Source: Paraburkholderia sp. BCC1886 (GTDB lineage: Bacteria; Pseudomonadota; Gammaproteobacteria; Burkholderiales; Burkholderiaceae). From it: a stretch of DNA of 64,000 bases. The stretch's first letter is position 1. Each line of letters opens with the position of its first letter. This document shows positions 54,995 through 64,000 of the stretch, piece by piece. Location of the stretch: assembly GCF_900996245.1 (NCBI RefSeq), contig NZ_CAAJGK010000022.1, positions 62,001 through 126,000 of the forward strand, read 5' to 3'. The notes under the pieces are model-generated. The model was given only the letters and a program-made list of their open reading frames with translations. It was not told where the DNA came from and ran no database searches. The position numbers and the translations under genes were made by a program.

Positions 54995-57214
54995 TCACAG
55001 TTCGAACTGCACCGACGCCGAGATCGTGCGCGGCGCGCCGAGTTGTGCGGTCGAATTGCCCGCACCCGTGTAGCCGTTCAGTCCACCCGGCACGATGTTG
55101 GTCCAATAGTGGCGGTTGGTCAGGTTGTCGAGCGCGAAACGGAAGGTCACGGCGCGGTCGAAAATACTGGTCAGATAGCCGACACTGAGATCGAAGGTCG
55201 CATACGAGCCGACCGAATACGTGTCGCTGTCATCGGTCGGACGCGCGCCGATGTAATGGGCGTTGAAGTCGGTAAACAACCCCGGCACTTGCGGCACCTT
55301 GTACTCCGCCAGCACGTTGAGCGCGAACTCCGGCAAACCGACGATGCGCTTGCCTTCGGTCGCGACGCTGCCCGTATCGAACAGACGCGGATCGAGCCAC
55401 GTGAAGCCGCCGAACAGCGAGAGATCGCGCGTCGCGTGACCGTCGACCATCAGTTCGATACCGCGATTGCGCTGCTCGCCCGCCGTTTGATAGGTGCCGT
55501 CCGCTTCGGTGTACGCATACGGCCGGGTGATGCGAAACGCGGCCACCGACGCGTTCACGTTCGCCAGGGCGATCTTGTAGCCGGCTTCCCACTGCTTGCT
55601 GCGATACGGCGCGAGAATATTGCCCGCGTTGGTCGAGCCGGCCGGCGCAACGTCGCCTTGTTGCAGGCTGTCTGCGTACGTGACGTAAAAGCTCTGGTTC
55701 GCGCGCGGTTTGAAAATCAGGCTGGCCGCGCCGGACAATCCCTGATCGGCCGACTCGCTCGATTGAACGCCCTTCACGCTGTAGTTGTGTGTCGCGAGCC
55801 AGCTTTGACTGCCGGCCAGCAACGCGGACCAGTGCGGTGAAAACGTCAGGTCGTCGCTCGCCATCAACGATTGCTGCGAGCTTTGCGCCGATTTATAACG
55901 CTGCGTGAAATCGGGCACGCCACTCAATGCATACGTTTCCGGATCGGCAAGGCTGCCCGTGCCGAGCGTCGTGGTTTTTCCGTTAACCGGATTGAAGTTG
56001 TCCCACATGAAGCCGCTGGTACCGAGGCTGATCTGGTGATCGACGGGGCCCGTCGTCACATGCCCGTTCAGGTACAGCAGGTTGCTGGTAATCGTGAAGC
56101 GGCTCGCGGTCGCCGTCGAAATGGTCGACGTATAGTGGCCGGCGTTGTTGGTGAGCGTATCGGTGGGCGTGGTCGACTCGCGGTCGGCAATCTGGCGCAG
56201 CACGCCCGCGCTCAGATGCCAGTTCGACGAAAAGTCATGGCGCAGGCGGATCGAACCGGTATCGGTCGTGTCGTCGTTGCCGCCCTGCGTCGAGCCATAG
56301 GCCGGGTTGGTCGGATCGAGCGCGGCGGGGTAGTGGACGCCGCTTGCCAGCGCGAAGGTCGGCGGGAGACCTTTGGCCACGTAGTGATAGTGGCTCACGT
56401 TGGTTTCCACCACCGTGTCCGGCGACAGATGAAAGTCGAGCGCGAGGCTGCCGAGCTGACGGCGAATCGTACTGTGATCGGTATAGCCGTTGCCGGTTTC
56501 ATCGAGCAGCGTGAGGCGGTAGCCGATCGCCTTCGACGGACCCACGCGATCGGACAGGTCGACGCCGCGCAGCACGCGGCTCTGCGTGCTGTAGCCCAGC
56601 GTGAAGCGCAGCAGACGCTCGTCGGTCGGGCGCTTCTGGATGTAGTCGAACGTGCCGGCGGGATTCGCCGGTCCGTATAGCGCACCGGAGAGACCGTTGA
56701 GCACTTCGATGCGGTCGAACTGTTCGAGCGGATAGTCGGTGGTCGACACCACGTTCATCCCGTCGATCCGGCTGTTCTGCACCACACTGCCCTGAATGCC
56801 GCGACTCTGCGGACGCGCGCCGTCGCCTTGAACCGAAGGCAGGTAACGCAACGCATCGGCGATGCTCTTGAGTTGCTGGTCCGCAATCAGATGCTGCGGC
56901 ACGACGTTCACCGAGTAGGGCGTATTCACGCGCGCGACCTGGCCCAATGGGCCCATGTCGGTCTGTTTCACTTGCAGCGTCTGGCTGGGCGACGTGCTGG
57001 CGGTGACGGCAACGGAAGGCAGGACAACCGGCTGTCTGGCGGCGAGCGGCGCGGCGGCCTTTGGAGTTGCGGCCGGTGTGCTCTGTGCGGTTGCTGCTGT
57101 CGGCGCTGTCGGCGCTGTCTGCGCGAACGCGATACCCGCGGGCGCCAGCAGCGCCGCTGTTAACGTTGCGTTGATCGAGCGTGCGCGCCGTTCATGAAGT
57201 CGATGTGTTTTCAT
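54995..57214 (-). CDS. TonB-dependent siderophore receptor
   Basis: A 739-residue outer-membrane receptor. Signal peptide ends near GIAFAQ. A low-complexity TAPTAPTAATAQ linker, encoded by a short direct repeat near 57095-57120, precedes the plug domain (from ~90: VNVVPQHLIADQQLKSIADA, then YGPANPAGTFDYIQKRPT). The C-terminal barrel ends ...SASVQFEL. FecCD-family neighbours imply a ferric-siderophore ligand, although heme or cobalamin cannot be excluded. Confidence 0.92.
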   Translation of the reverse strand: MKTHRLHERRARSINATLTAALLAPAGIAFAQTAPTAPTAATAQSTPAATPKAAAPLAARQPVVLPSVAVTASTSPSQTLQVKQTDMGPLGQVARVNTPYSVNVVPQHLIADQQLKSIADALRYLPSVQGDGARPQSRGIQGSVVQNSRIDGMNVVSTTDYPLEQFDRIEVLNGLSGALYGPANPAGTFDYIQKRPTDERLLRFTLGYSTQSRVLRGVDLSDRVGPSKAIGYRLTLLDETGNGYTDHSTIRRQLGSLALDFHLSPDTVVETNVSHYHYVAKGLPPTFALASGVHYPAALDPTNPAYGSTQGGNDDTTDTGSIRLRHDFSSNWHLSAGVLRQIADRESTTPTDTLTNNAGHYTSTISTATASRFTITSNLLYLNGHVTTGPVDHQISLGTSGFMWDNFNPVNGKTTTLGTGSLADPETYALSGVPDFTQRYKSAQSSQQSLMASDDLTFSPHWSALLAGSQSWLATHNYSVKGVQSSESADQGLSGAASLIFKPRANQSFYVTYADSLQQGDVAPAGSTNAGNILAPYRSKQWEAGYKIALANVNASVAAFRITRPYAYTEADGTYQTAGEQRNRGIELMVDGHATRDLSLFGGFTWLDPRLFDTGSVATEGKRIVGLPEFALNVLAEYKVPQVPGLFTDFNAHYIGARPTDDSDTYSVGSYATFDLSVGYLTSIFDRAVTFRFALDNLTNRHYWTNIVPGGLNGYTGAGNSTAQLGAPRTISASVQFEL

Positions 57215-57243
57215 GTGGATCGAATTGCAGTGTGGAGTTTTTG

Positions 57244-58020
57244 TTATTCGCCGCCGCCCGGCACGAAAAAGCGCGAGCGGCCGATGTCGAGTTGCTCGAC
57301 CGGTACGTCGTAGAGGGCGCCGATGGCGGCAGCGGTGATGACTTCATGCGGCGGCCCGTTCGCGATCACGCGGCCCGCCGCCAACAGAACGGCGCGCATC
57401 GCGCATTGAATCGCTTCGTCGGGACGATGTGTGGTTTGCAGAATCGCGTAGCCTTCGCGGGCCAGTTCCGCGAGCAGGGACAGCATGCGCAACTGGTGGC
57501 CGAAGTCGAGGCCGGTCAAGGGTTCGTCCATGACCAGGATCGGCGCTTCCTGGGCAAGCGCACGCGCGAGCAGCACGCGTTGCCGTTCGCCGCCGGAGAG
57601 CGCCATGTAGTTGCGTGCCGCGAGCCCCGCGATATCGAGCCGCGTCAGCGCCGCTTGCACGACGCGGCGGTCGTCAGCCGACAGCGCGCGGCCGAGACCG
57701 GCATGCGGCACGCGCCCCAGCGCGACGATCTGTTCGACGGTGTACGGGAAGCTCGCGACATGACTTTGCGGAACGTAAGCGACGCGCCGCGCGATGGCGG
57801 GTCTGCGAAGCTTGCCGAGTGCGACACCGTCCAGCAGCACTTCACCGGATTGCGCGGGCAACAGGCCGAGCAGAATGCGCAGCAGCGTGCTTTTGCCTGC
57901 ACCGTTCACGCCCAGCAGCGAGACGATCTCGCCCGCCTCGACGCACAGACTGACGCGATCGAGGATCAGCGCGTGCGCGCGTCGATACACGATCTCGCGG
58001 CAGGCCAGCGATGCGCGCAT
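57244..58020 (-). CDS. FecE/FepC-type ABC transporter ATP-binding protein
   Basis: A 258-residue ATPase. Walker A LLGVNGAGKSTLL (~35), signature LSGGERQRVLLARALA (~143), Walker B ILVMDEPLTGLD (~163) and H-loop TTHRPDE (H197 area). The ATG overlaps the permease stop by one base (TGATG at 58022-58018), so translation is coupled. It energises the FecCD-type permease of the same operon. Confidence 0.94.
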   Translation of the reverse strand: MRASLACREIVYRRAHALILDRVSLCVEAGEIVSLLGVNGAGKSTLLRILLGLLPAQSGEVLLDGVALGKLRRPAIARRVAYVPQSHVASFPYTVEQIVALGRVPHAGLGRALSADDRRVVQAALTRLDIAGLAARNYMALSGGERQRVLLARALAQEAPILVMDEPLTGLDFGHQLRMLSLLAELAREGYAILQTTHRPDEAIQCAMRAVLLAAGRVIANGPPHEVITAAAIGALYDVPVEQLDIGRSRFFVPGGGE

Positions 58021-59093
58021 CACGAACCTCCCTGACGAAGCCGTCGCAGCACGAACGCGAAGGCGAGTGCGCCGAGCAGTTCCGTAACGATGCCAAGCGG
58101 TATCTCGCCCGCCGACACGCTGCGCGCGCAGGTGTCGGCGAGAATCAGCGCGCTCGCGCCGAGCCATGCGCTCATCGGCAGCACGCGCTGGTTCGACGCC
58201 CCGACGATCGCGCGTGCAATATGCGGCACCAGCAAACCGATCCAGCCGATCATGCCGGCAAGCGATACCGTCAGCGCCGAGATCAGGGTCGCCACCGCGA
58301 TGACGCCGAGCCGGATCGCGCCAACCGGCACGCCGAGGCTGCGCGCTTCGTCGTCGCTGAGCGACAGCGTATCGAGCAGGCGGCCCGCCTTGCACAGCAC
58401 GAAGGTGCCGAGCAGTAGCGGAATCGCCAGCCGGCCGAGATCGGTCCAGCCGGTTTGCGCGAGGCTGCCGAGCATCCAGTAGACGATGGCGGGCAATTGA
58501 TCGAGCGGATCGGCGACGTATTTGACGAGCGACAGCAGCGACGAGAACATCGCATTCGTCACGAGGCCGCCGAGCACGAGTATGAGCACGCCACCGCCTT
58601 CACTAACCCCGGCACCGCCGCCGGCGAAGCGCGCGATGCTCAAACCGAGCGCAACCGAAGCCGTGCCTGCGCCGAATGCGAACACCTGCACCCACGCGCC
58701 ATGTGCGCCGAGCACGATGCCGAGCGCCGCGCCGGAGGCCGATCCGCTCAGCACGCCGAGCAGTCCGGGTGAGACCAGCGGGTTGCGGAACACGCTTTGA
58801 TAGGTCGCGCCCGCCACCGACAGCGCAGCGCCGATCAGCCCCGCAGCAATGAGACGCGGCAAGCGCGATTCGACGACGATCGCGTGAAACAGCGCGTAGC
58901 GTTCAGGTGCTTCACGCAGATGCAGCGCGGCGGCGAGCGTGCTCAGCACTTCGCGCGGGCTGAGCGCATAGCGTCCCGCGCACAGCGATAGCAGCACGCT
59001 GAGCGAGAGCAGTGTCAAAGCGGCAAACGATGCACGCGATTTGAATGTCGACGTGGCGAAACGCGGTGTAGTCCGCGAAGGGAAGATCGACAT
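58020..59093 (-). CDS. FecCD-family ABC transporter permease
   Basis: A 357-residue permease with about ten helices. It has the family regions VESRLPRLIAAGLIGAALSV, GATYQSVFRNPLVSPGLLGV (~95-115) and GMIGWIGLLVPHIARAIVG (~285). ATG 59093 is preferred over a TTG at 59099. It is first in the minus-strand operon. The 234-bp spacer upstream (59094-59327) holds a 7-bp hairpin at 59194-59213 but no convincing Fur box or cobalamin riboswitch. Confidence 0.93.
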   Translation of the reverse strand: MSIFPSRTTPRFATSTFKSRASFAALTLLSLSVLLSLCAGRYALSPREVLSTLAAALHLREAPERYALFHAIVVESRLPRLIAAGLIGAALSVAGATYQSVFRNPLVSPGLLGVLSGSASGAALGIVLGAHGAWVQVFAFGAGTASVALGLSIARFAGGGAGVSEGGGVLILVLGGLVTNAMFSSLLSLVKYVADPLDQLPAIVYWMLGSLAQTGWTDLGRLAIPLLLGTFVLCKAGRLLDTLSLSDDEARSLGVPVGAIRLGVIAVATLISALTVSLAGMIGWIGLLVPHIARAIVGASNQRVLPMSAWLGASALILADTCARSVSAGEIPLGIVTELLGALAFAFVLRRLRQGGS

Positions 59094-59327
59094 GGACAAG
59101 CAGAAGCCACGCGCGGACGACGCGGGCGGCTAGTGGAAAGCGTCGTATCTTATGGGATATAACGAAACCGGACCGCGAAGCGCGCAGGGCTTCAGCCCGC
59201 TTTTTGGCGGGCTAGAGCGCTGTATGCAAATGATTTTTTTGCCTCGTGGCAGTCAACGAAAGCGTTCGATCGCCTCATGCGACGTAGCGTCGCAGGCAGG
59301 GGTCGCGATGCACGGCAGCGCCAATTT

Positions 59328-60251
59328 TTAACGCTCGCCTTTGACGAACGGCCTCATCAATGCCTGCGGACCGATTGCGCGTCGTGCCATCGGAATCATC
59401 GCGACGATGGCGAGCAGATAAGGCGCCATCAGGAAGACCTGATACGGAATGCCCGGGAACAACGCCTGCAAACGCAACTGATACGCGTCGAACAACGCAT
59501 ACAGCAGTGCGCCGAGCAGGCCGAGCCCCGGCCGCCACGCGCCGAACACGACCAGCGCGAGCGCCATCCATCCGCGGCCCTGCACCATGTTGATCACGAA
59601 GCTGTTGAACGCCGCCGTCGTCAGAAACGCGCCGCCCAGCGCCATCAGTGCGCTGCCGGCGGCCAGTGCGCCATAACGCAGCCACGCCACACTCAAACCT
59701 TGCGCCTGCGCCGCCTGCGGATTCTCGCCGGCCAGGCGTAGCGCGAGTCCCAGTGGCGTCAGCCACAACAGATACGCGAGCACGGCGGTCAGCGCGAACG
59801 CGAGATAGGTCGGCGCGGTGGCCGACAGGAACGGTGCGCCGAGCACCGGCAGGATTAGCGGCGCGAACGGCTGGATGGTGGGCGGCGAGCCGTTCGAGGT
59901 CACGCTCACCGAATAGACGAACGAAGCGAGACCCGAGGCGAGCAGGGTGATGCCGAGTCCCGTCACGTGCTGCGACTGTGCGAGCGTGATCGAAAACACG
60001 CCGTGCAACAGCCCGAATACCGCACCACATAGCGCCGCGATCAGCCACGCGGTCCATAGACCGCAGCCCGCATGCGCGGCAAGCCAGGCCGCCAGCGCGC
60101 CGACCGTCATGATGCCTTCGATGCCGAGATTGACGATCCCGGCTCGCTCGCACAGGAGTTCGCCGAGCATGCCGAAGACGAGCGGCGTCGCAATGCGCAG
60201 AACCGCAGCCCAGATCGTGGCTGTAAGAAGGATGTCGAAGGAAGCGCTCAT
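59328..60251 (-). CDS. ABC transporter permease, YufQ-like (nucleoside/BMP class)
   Basis: A 307-residue inner-membrane permease of the branched-chain/nucleoside class. MLGELLCERAGIVNLGIEGI near residue 25 is the hallmark of YufQ/NupQ-type subunits. It overlaps the companion permease by 4 bp. Together with its neighbours it would import a nucleoside or related compound; the BMP-type binding-protein gene is not visible and may lie beyond 64000. Confidence 0.9.
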   Translation of the reverse strand: MSASFDILLTATIWAAVLRIATPLVFGMLGELLCERAGIVNLGIEGIMTVGALAAWLAAHAGCGLWTAWLIAALCGAVFGLLHGVFSITLAQSQHVTGLGITLLASGLASFVYSVSVTSNGSPPTIQPFAPLILPVLGAPFLSATAPTYLAFALTAVLAYLLWLTPLGLALRLAGENPQAAQAQGLSVAWLRYGALAAGSALMALGGAFLTTAAFNSFVINMVQGRGWMALALVVFGAWRPGLGLLGALLYALFDAYQLRLQALFPGIPYQVFLMAPYLLAIVAMIPMARRAIGPQALMRPFVKGER

Positions 60252-61294
60252 CGTCTGATCCGGTAGCCGAGTAGAAACGACGTGCCGAGCATCACGAACA
60301 GCGACAGGCCGACCATGACGTCCGCGATATAACCCGGCACGTTGAAAATGCGGCTCATCGCGTCGGCGCCCACGAACACCACGGCGACGACGAAGGCCGA
60401 CGGCACCACCGCGAGCGGATTGAGTTGCGCGAGCATCGCCACGATCACACCGGTGTAGCCGAAGCCGGGCGACAGGTCGCCGGTGACGTAGCCGCGCAGG
60501 CCCATCACTTCGACCGCCCCGGCGAGCCCCGCGAGTCCGCCCGACCACAACGCGGTGACGAGCATCACACGGGTCGCCGACATACCGGCAAAGCGGGCCG
60601 CCTGAGGATTCGCGCCGACCACGCGGCGTTTGAAGCCGAGCACCGAGCGCGCTTCGACGAGACTCGCGATCAGCGCGAACGCCAGCGCAATCACGAAGCC
60701 CCAATGCAGCCGCGTTTGCGCCATCAGTTTGGGCAAGCTCGCCTGGTCGGCGACCGGCATGCTCTGCGGCCAGCCCATCGACAGCGGATCGCGCATCGGG
60801 CCTTGAATGAGCATCGAAACGATCAGTCCCATCACGAAGTTCAGCAGCAGCGTGGTCACCACTTCGTCGACATTCAGAAAGCGCTTGAGTAGCGTCGGGC
60901 CGAGCAGATAGAGACTGCCCGCGAGCGCGCCCGCCACCAGCAGCAAGGGGATCAGCACGATCGCAGGCGCGGCGATCCAGCCGCTGCCGAGCGCAGCGAC
61001 CGCTAGTGCGCCCGCATAGAGCTGGCCTTCCGCGCCGATGTTCCAGAGGCGCGCGCGAAACGCGATCGCGCACGCGAGTCCTGTGAAAATCAGCGGTGTG
61101 GTGCGCGTCAAGACCTCGCTGATGGCGAGCCGCGACCCGAGCGCGCCGACCAGCAACGCGCGCCAGCTTGGCAGGATCGGCGCACCGGCCGCGGCGATCA
61201 GCAGCGACCCGAGCAGCAGCATCACGAGCAGCGCTAGAACGCTTGCGGCGGCAACGCGATAGGGCGAACCGGTTTCGCGGCGTTCAATGCGCAT
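60248..61294 (-). CDS. ABC transporter permease, YufP-like (nucleoside/BMP class)
   Basis: A 348-residue permease with the family signatures FTGLACAIAFRARLWNIGAE and GQLYAGALA (~75-100) and VGANPQAARFAGM (~230). It forms the heterodimeric channel with the downstream YufQ-like subunit (4-bp overlap) and starts inside the end of the ATPase gene (11-bp overlap). Confidence 0.91.
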   Translation of the reverse strand: MRIERRETGSPYRVAAASVLALLVMLLLGSLLIAAAGAPILPSWRALLVGALGSRLAISEVLTRTTPLIFTGLACAIAFRARLWNIGAEGQLYAGALAVAALGSGWIAAPAIVLIPLLLVAGALAGSLYLLGPTLLKRFLNVDEVVTTLLLNFVMGLIVSMLIQGPMRDPLSMGWPQSMPVADQASLPKLMAQTRLHWGFVIALAFALIASLVEARSVLGFKRRVVGANPQAARFAGMSATRVMLVTALWSGGLAGLAGAVEVMGLRGYVTGDLSPGFGYTGVIVAMLAQLNPLAVVPSAFVVAVVFVGADAMSRIFNVPGYIADVMVGLSLFVMLGTSFLLGYRIRR

Positions 61295-62834
61295 GGTCGG
61301 TGTCGCCGGGAGTGTGCGTTGGGCGCTCGCCCAACATCATCAGACCGATTCGCCCACTGTCGAAATCCGGTCCGTCGAGCGGCGCCGACACGTTGCCGTT
61401 CTGCATCACGACGATGCGGTCGGCCAGCGCGAAGGCTTCGTCGAGATCTTCGGTGACCAGCAGAATGCCCGCGCCGCGTTCGCGCGCGTCGAGTAGCCGC
61501 GCGTGGACTTCCGCGATCGCGCCTTCGTCCAGTCCGCGAGCCGGCTGGCAGGCGACGATCAGACTCGGTCCGGTCGTGAGGCCGCGGCCGATGATGAGCT
61601 TCTGCATATTGCCGCCGGACAGCAGACGGGTGCGTTGGTCGGGGCCCTGGCAACGGATGTCGTAGTCGGCAATCAGCTGCCGCGTATGCCGCCGCGCGGC
61701 CGCCTTGCGAATCCAGCCGTAGCGCGCGAAGCGGGGTTCGTGCAGGTCTTCGAGCACGGCGTTTTCCCACAGGCTCAGGTCGCCGGCGACGCCTTCTTCA
61801 TGACGGTCCTCGGGAATGCGCGCAACGCCGAGCCGATGCATCGCGTCGGCATCGGCACGCACGACCGGGCGGGCATTGCGCGTCATGCTGCCTGCGCCGG
61901 TTTTGGGCCGCGTCAAACCGCTGACCAGTTCGATCAGCGCGCGCTGCCCGTTGCCCGCCACGCCGACTACTGCGACGATCTCGCGTTGCCGCACCGTGAG
62001 CGTCGCATCGCGCAAGCCGGGCGTGCCCGCCACCGTTACGTGGTCGAGATCGAGCACCGCTGCGCCCGCTTCGAGCGGCTGGCGCCGTGGCCGCGTCACC
62101 CGGCGACCGACCATCAGTTCGGCGAGCGTGGCGCGATCCAGTTCGACAGCCGCCCGCTCGGCGACCAGTGCGCCGCTACGTAAGACGGCCACCCGCTGCG
62201 CGACGCGCAGCACTTCATCGAGCTTGTGGCTGATCAGGATGACCGACAGACCGTGCTGGGCCATCCGCGTGAGCGTGTCGAACAGCGACAGCGACTCGGC
62301 CGGCGTCAGCACGGCGGTGGGCTCGTCGAGCACCAGCACGTCGGCCTCGCGATACAGCGACTTGAGAATCTCGACGCGCTGACGTTCGCCCACGGAGAGA
62401 CGCGCGACGCGTGCGTCGGGATCGACGTCCAGACCGAATCGCGCGGAGAGCGCGCGCAAGCGCTCGCGTGCTTTGCGTCGCTGCGACGCGAGCCGCCAGA
62501 CCGGTTCGGTGCCCGCCATCACGTTTTCCAGCACGGTGAGATTCGCCGCGAGCGTGAAATGCTGATGCACGAGACCGATCCCGGCGTTCAGCGACGCGCG
62601 CGGCGATCCCGGTGGCAGCACCCGGCCGTCGATCAGGATCCGGCCGGCGTCCGCGACATAGTGGCCGAACAGAATGTTGATCAGCGTGGTCTTGCCCGCG
62701 CCGTTCTCGCCGAGCAGGCCGAGTATCTCGCCGCGCTCGAGCGTCAACGAGATGTCGCGATTGGCGTAGAAATCGCCGAAGCGTTTGGTGATGCCTTCCA
62801 GTTGCAGCAGAGGCGTTGCAGCGGACTGCGTCAT
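61284..62834 (-). CDS. ABC transporter ATP-binding protein with two nucleotide-binding domains (YufO-like)
   Basis: A 516-residue double ATPase. First domain: Walker A LLGENGAGKTTLI (~42), signature LSVGERQRVEILKSL (~145), Walker B VLVLDEPTAVL. In the second domain the Walker A reads GVAGNGQRAL, the signature LLSGGNMQKLIIGRGL, and the Walker B is VACQPARGLDEGA, so its P-loop is degenerate as usual in this family. It overlaps the amidase stop by 4 bp. The upstream frame continues but is amidase in another register. Confidence 0.93.
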   Translation of the reverse strand: MTQSAATPLLQLEGITKRFGDFYANRDISLTLERGEILGLLGENGAGKTTLINILFGHYVADAGRILIDGRVLPPGSPRASLNAGIGLVHQHFTLAANLTVLENVMAGTEPVWRLASQRRKARERLRALSARFGLDVDPDARVARLSVGERQRVEILKSLYREADVLVLDEPTAVLTPAESLSLFDTLTRMAQHGLSVILISHKLDEVLRVAQRVAVLRSGALVAERAAVELDRATLAELMVGRRVTRPRRQPLEAGAAVLDLDHVTVAGTPGLRDATLTVRQREIVAVVGVAGNGQRALIELVSGLTRPKTGAGSMTRNARPVVRADADAMHRLGVARIPEDRHEEGVAGDLSLWENAVLEDLHEPRFARYGWIRKAAARRHTRQLIADYDIRCQGPDQRTRLLSGGNMQKLIIGRGLTTGPSLIVACQPARGLDEGAIAEVHARLLDARERGAGILLVTEDLDEAFALADRIVVMQNGNVSAPLDGPDFDSGRIGLMMLGERPTHTPGDTDHAH

Positions 62835-64000
62835 GGGATGAAGCCGGGCGCGACCAGCGGCCAGGGCGCCTGTTGTTCGAGCACATTGGCGAGCGACAGC
62901 AGCACGGGTTCGGCGCCCTGGCGCGCCATCAGTTGCACCGAGAGCGGCAGCGCGTCGTGCATCCGATGCGGCACCGCGATGGCCGGACAGCCCGCCGCGT
63001 TGGCGAGCGCCGAAAACGGCGCGTAACGCGTGAAGCGGGCGAAGTGCGCGTCGAGGTCGTCGCCGTCGGTGCGCAGCACGCCGATCTCTGGTAACGATTC
63101 GGCGAGCGTGGGCGTGAGCAGCACGTCGATCTGCGTGAAGAAGTCGGTCATCAGATCGGTCGCGCGCGCCACGCCGAGTTCCGCCTGTTGATGCGTCAGT
63201 GCGTCGAGCGTGACGCCTCGGCGGGCCGCGAGCCAGGTGATCGGTTCGAGTTCGTGCGCGGCGGGATGAAGTGCCAGCATTGCGGCGGCGCTGCGGCAAG
63301 CGTAGGTTTCGAAGGCGAAGGTGGCGTCGGCACTGGCAAGCCGTAGGCTTTCTATCTGCGTGGTGCTCACGCCGACCACGCGGTGTCCCGCCGCGCTCAG
63401 CAGACTGGCTGCCGAGGTGGCGGCCTGCTGCCAGGCGCCGTCGACGGGGACGCCTTGCACGGCGTCGAGCAGGATCGCAATCGTGAGCTTGCCGGCGCCC
63501 GTGTCGCCCGTGTCGCCCGTCTGACCGGTTATCGCCTGCCACACGGCGCGCGCATCGCGCACGCTGCGCGTCAGCACGAATTCGGCGGCGAGCGTGCCGA
63601 ACACATTGCCGTAATCCGGCCCGCGCGGAATCGCGCCGCGGCCGGGTTTCAGTCCGAGTACGCCGCACGCGGCGGCGGGGATGCGAATGGAGCCGCCAGC
63701 GTCGGTGGCGTGAGCAATCGGCACGATGCCGGCCGCGAGCGCAGCGGCCGAGCCGCCCGACGAGCCGCCGGAACTGCGCGCCGTCGCCCATGGATTGCGT
63801 GATGGCGCGCCGCACGCGGGTTCGCTGGAAAGATTGAGGCCGAATTCGGGCACCGTGGTTTTCGCGAACGGCACGAAGCCCGCGCGTCGTAACGCGGCAA
63901 TCAACGCGCCGTCTTGTGGAGCGGGTTGATTCAGACGCTGCAGTACGCGCGAGCCGGCGAAGGTCGGTGTGCCGCCGAGCGGCGCACCGAGATCCTTGGT
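62831..64000 (-). CDS. Amidase signature family protein (5' end beyond right edge)
   Basis: 389 residues visible, open to the right edge. The catalytic Lys-Ser-Ser set is discernible: the Lys in TKDLGAPLGG at the edge, then SSGGSSGGSAAALAAG and the DAGGSIRIPAAACG segment with the nucleophilic Ser. Perhaps 70-80 N-terminal residues are missing. A TTG at 63904 is internal rather than a start. Coupling (4-bp overlap) to a nucleoside-class ABC transporter suggests hydrolysis of an imported amide or ureide. Confidence 0.92.
   Translation of the reverse strand, partial: TKDLGAPLGGTPTFAGSRVLQRLNQPAPQDGALIAALRRAGFVPFAKTTVPEFGLNLSSEPACGAPSRNPWATARSSGGSSGGSAAALAAGIVPIAHATDAGGSIRIPAAACGVLGLKPGRGAIPRGPDYGNVFGTLAAEFVLTRSVRDARAVWQAITGQTGDTGDTGAGKLTIAILLDAVQGVPVDGAWQQAATSAASLLSAAGHRVVGVSTTQIESLRLASADATFAFETYACRSAAAMLALHPAAHELEPITWLAARRGVTLDALTHQQAELGVARATDLMTDFFTQIDVLLTPTLAESLPEIGVLRTDGDDLDAHFARFTRYAPFSALANAAGCPAIAVPHRMHDALPLSVQLMARQGAEPVLLSLANVLEQQAPWPLVAPGFIP

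Noticed and set aside
59194..59213. Hairpin AGCCCGC/GCGGGCT with a T-rich loop as a terminator
   Set aside because: The T run is in the loop and no T tract follows the stem on either strand, so intrinsic termination is not supported.
59214..59245. Fur-box-like AT-rich stretch ahead of the siderophore operon
   Set aside because: Only a weak partial match to the 19-bp Fur consensus by eye; not strong enough to call.

Overview
The window is high-GC chromosomal DNA with a dense catabolic gene layout typical of a soil beta-proteobacterium. Gene content and protein character point to Burkholderia sensu lato, most likely Paraburkholderia. This is an inference from gene families and order; there is no rRNA or other taxonomic marker here. 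I see no tRNA, rRNA, insertion sequence, prophage or CRISPR array.

Region 1 (1-25100) is a glycine betaine to pyruvate catabolic island. GbcAB demethylates glycine betaine to dimethylglycine. DgcA and DgcB, with a dedicated electron-transfer flavoprotein pair (EtfA, EtfB), handle dimethylglycine to sarcosine. SoxBDAG oxidises sarcosine to glycine and 5,10-methylene-THF, and SdaA deaminates the derived serine to pyruvate. A betaine/choline-type substrate-binding protein follows gbcB, and PurU (formyl-THF deformylase) lies just beyond it. Three GlxA/AraC-type regulators are interspersed: one cut by the left edge, one divergent from sdaA-sox, and one GbdR-like. The island also holds an MFS transporter, a class C beta-lactamase-like enzyme, a roughly 520-bp palindromic repeat and an octanucleotide tandem repeat.

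Region 2 (26100-35400) is a putative organic-acid operon: an MmgE/PrpD protein, an isocitrate-lyase/PEP-mutase family lyase, LeuC-like and LeuD-like hydratase subunits and an MFS transporter, with a strong palindrome upstream. Facing it are a GntR/HutC regulator, an acyl-CoA dehydrogenase-like flavoprotein and an AhpD-like protein. It resembles a methylcitrate-type route without a citrate synthase; its substrate is unknown.

Region 3 (35400-53860) starts with a TPR-glycosyltransferase protein. It continues with an IclR-MFS-LigJ-LigK cluster (lower 4,5-cleavage pathway of protocatechuate/gallate), a LysR-VOC divergent pair, an Old Yellow Enzyme and a DHA2 exporter. Next come a LysR, a tannase/feruloyl-esterase lipoprotein, an MFS carrier and a GlcD-like FAD oxidoreductase, then RidA, an AtoE-type short-chain fatty acid carrier and a VOC protein. 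The aromatic-ring dioxygenase expected upstream of LigJ is not in the window.

Region 4 (53900-59100, minus strand) is a siderophore-type uptake operon: FecCD permease, ATPase, TonB-dependent receptor and periplasmic binding protein.

Region 5 (59328-64000, minus strand) is an amidase (cut by the right edge) translationally coupled to an ABC transporter of the YufOPQ/BMP nucleoside class.
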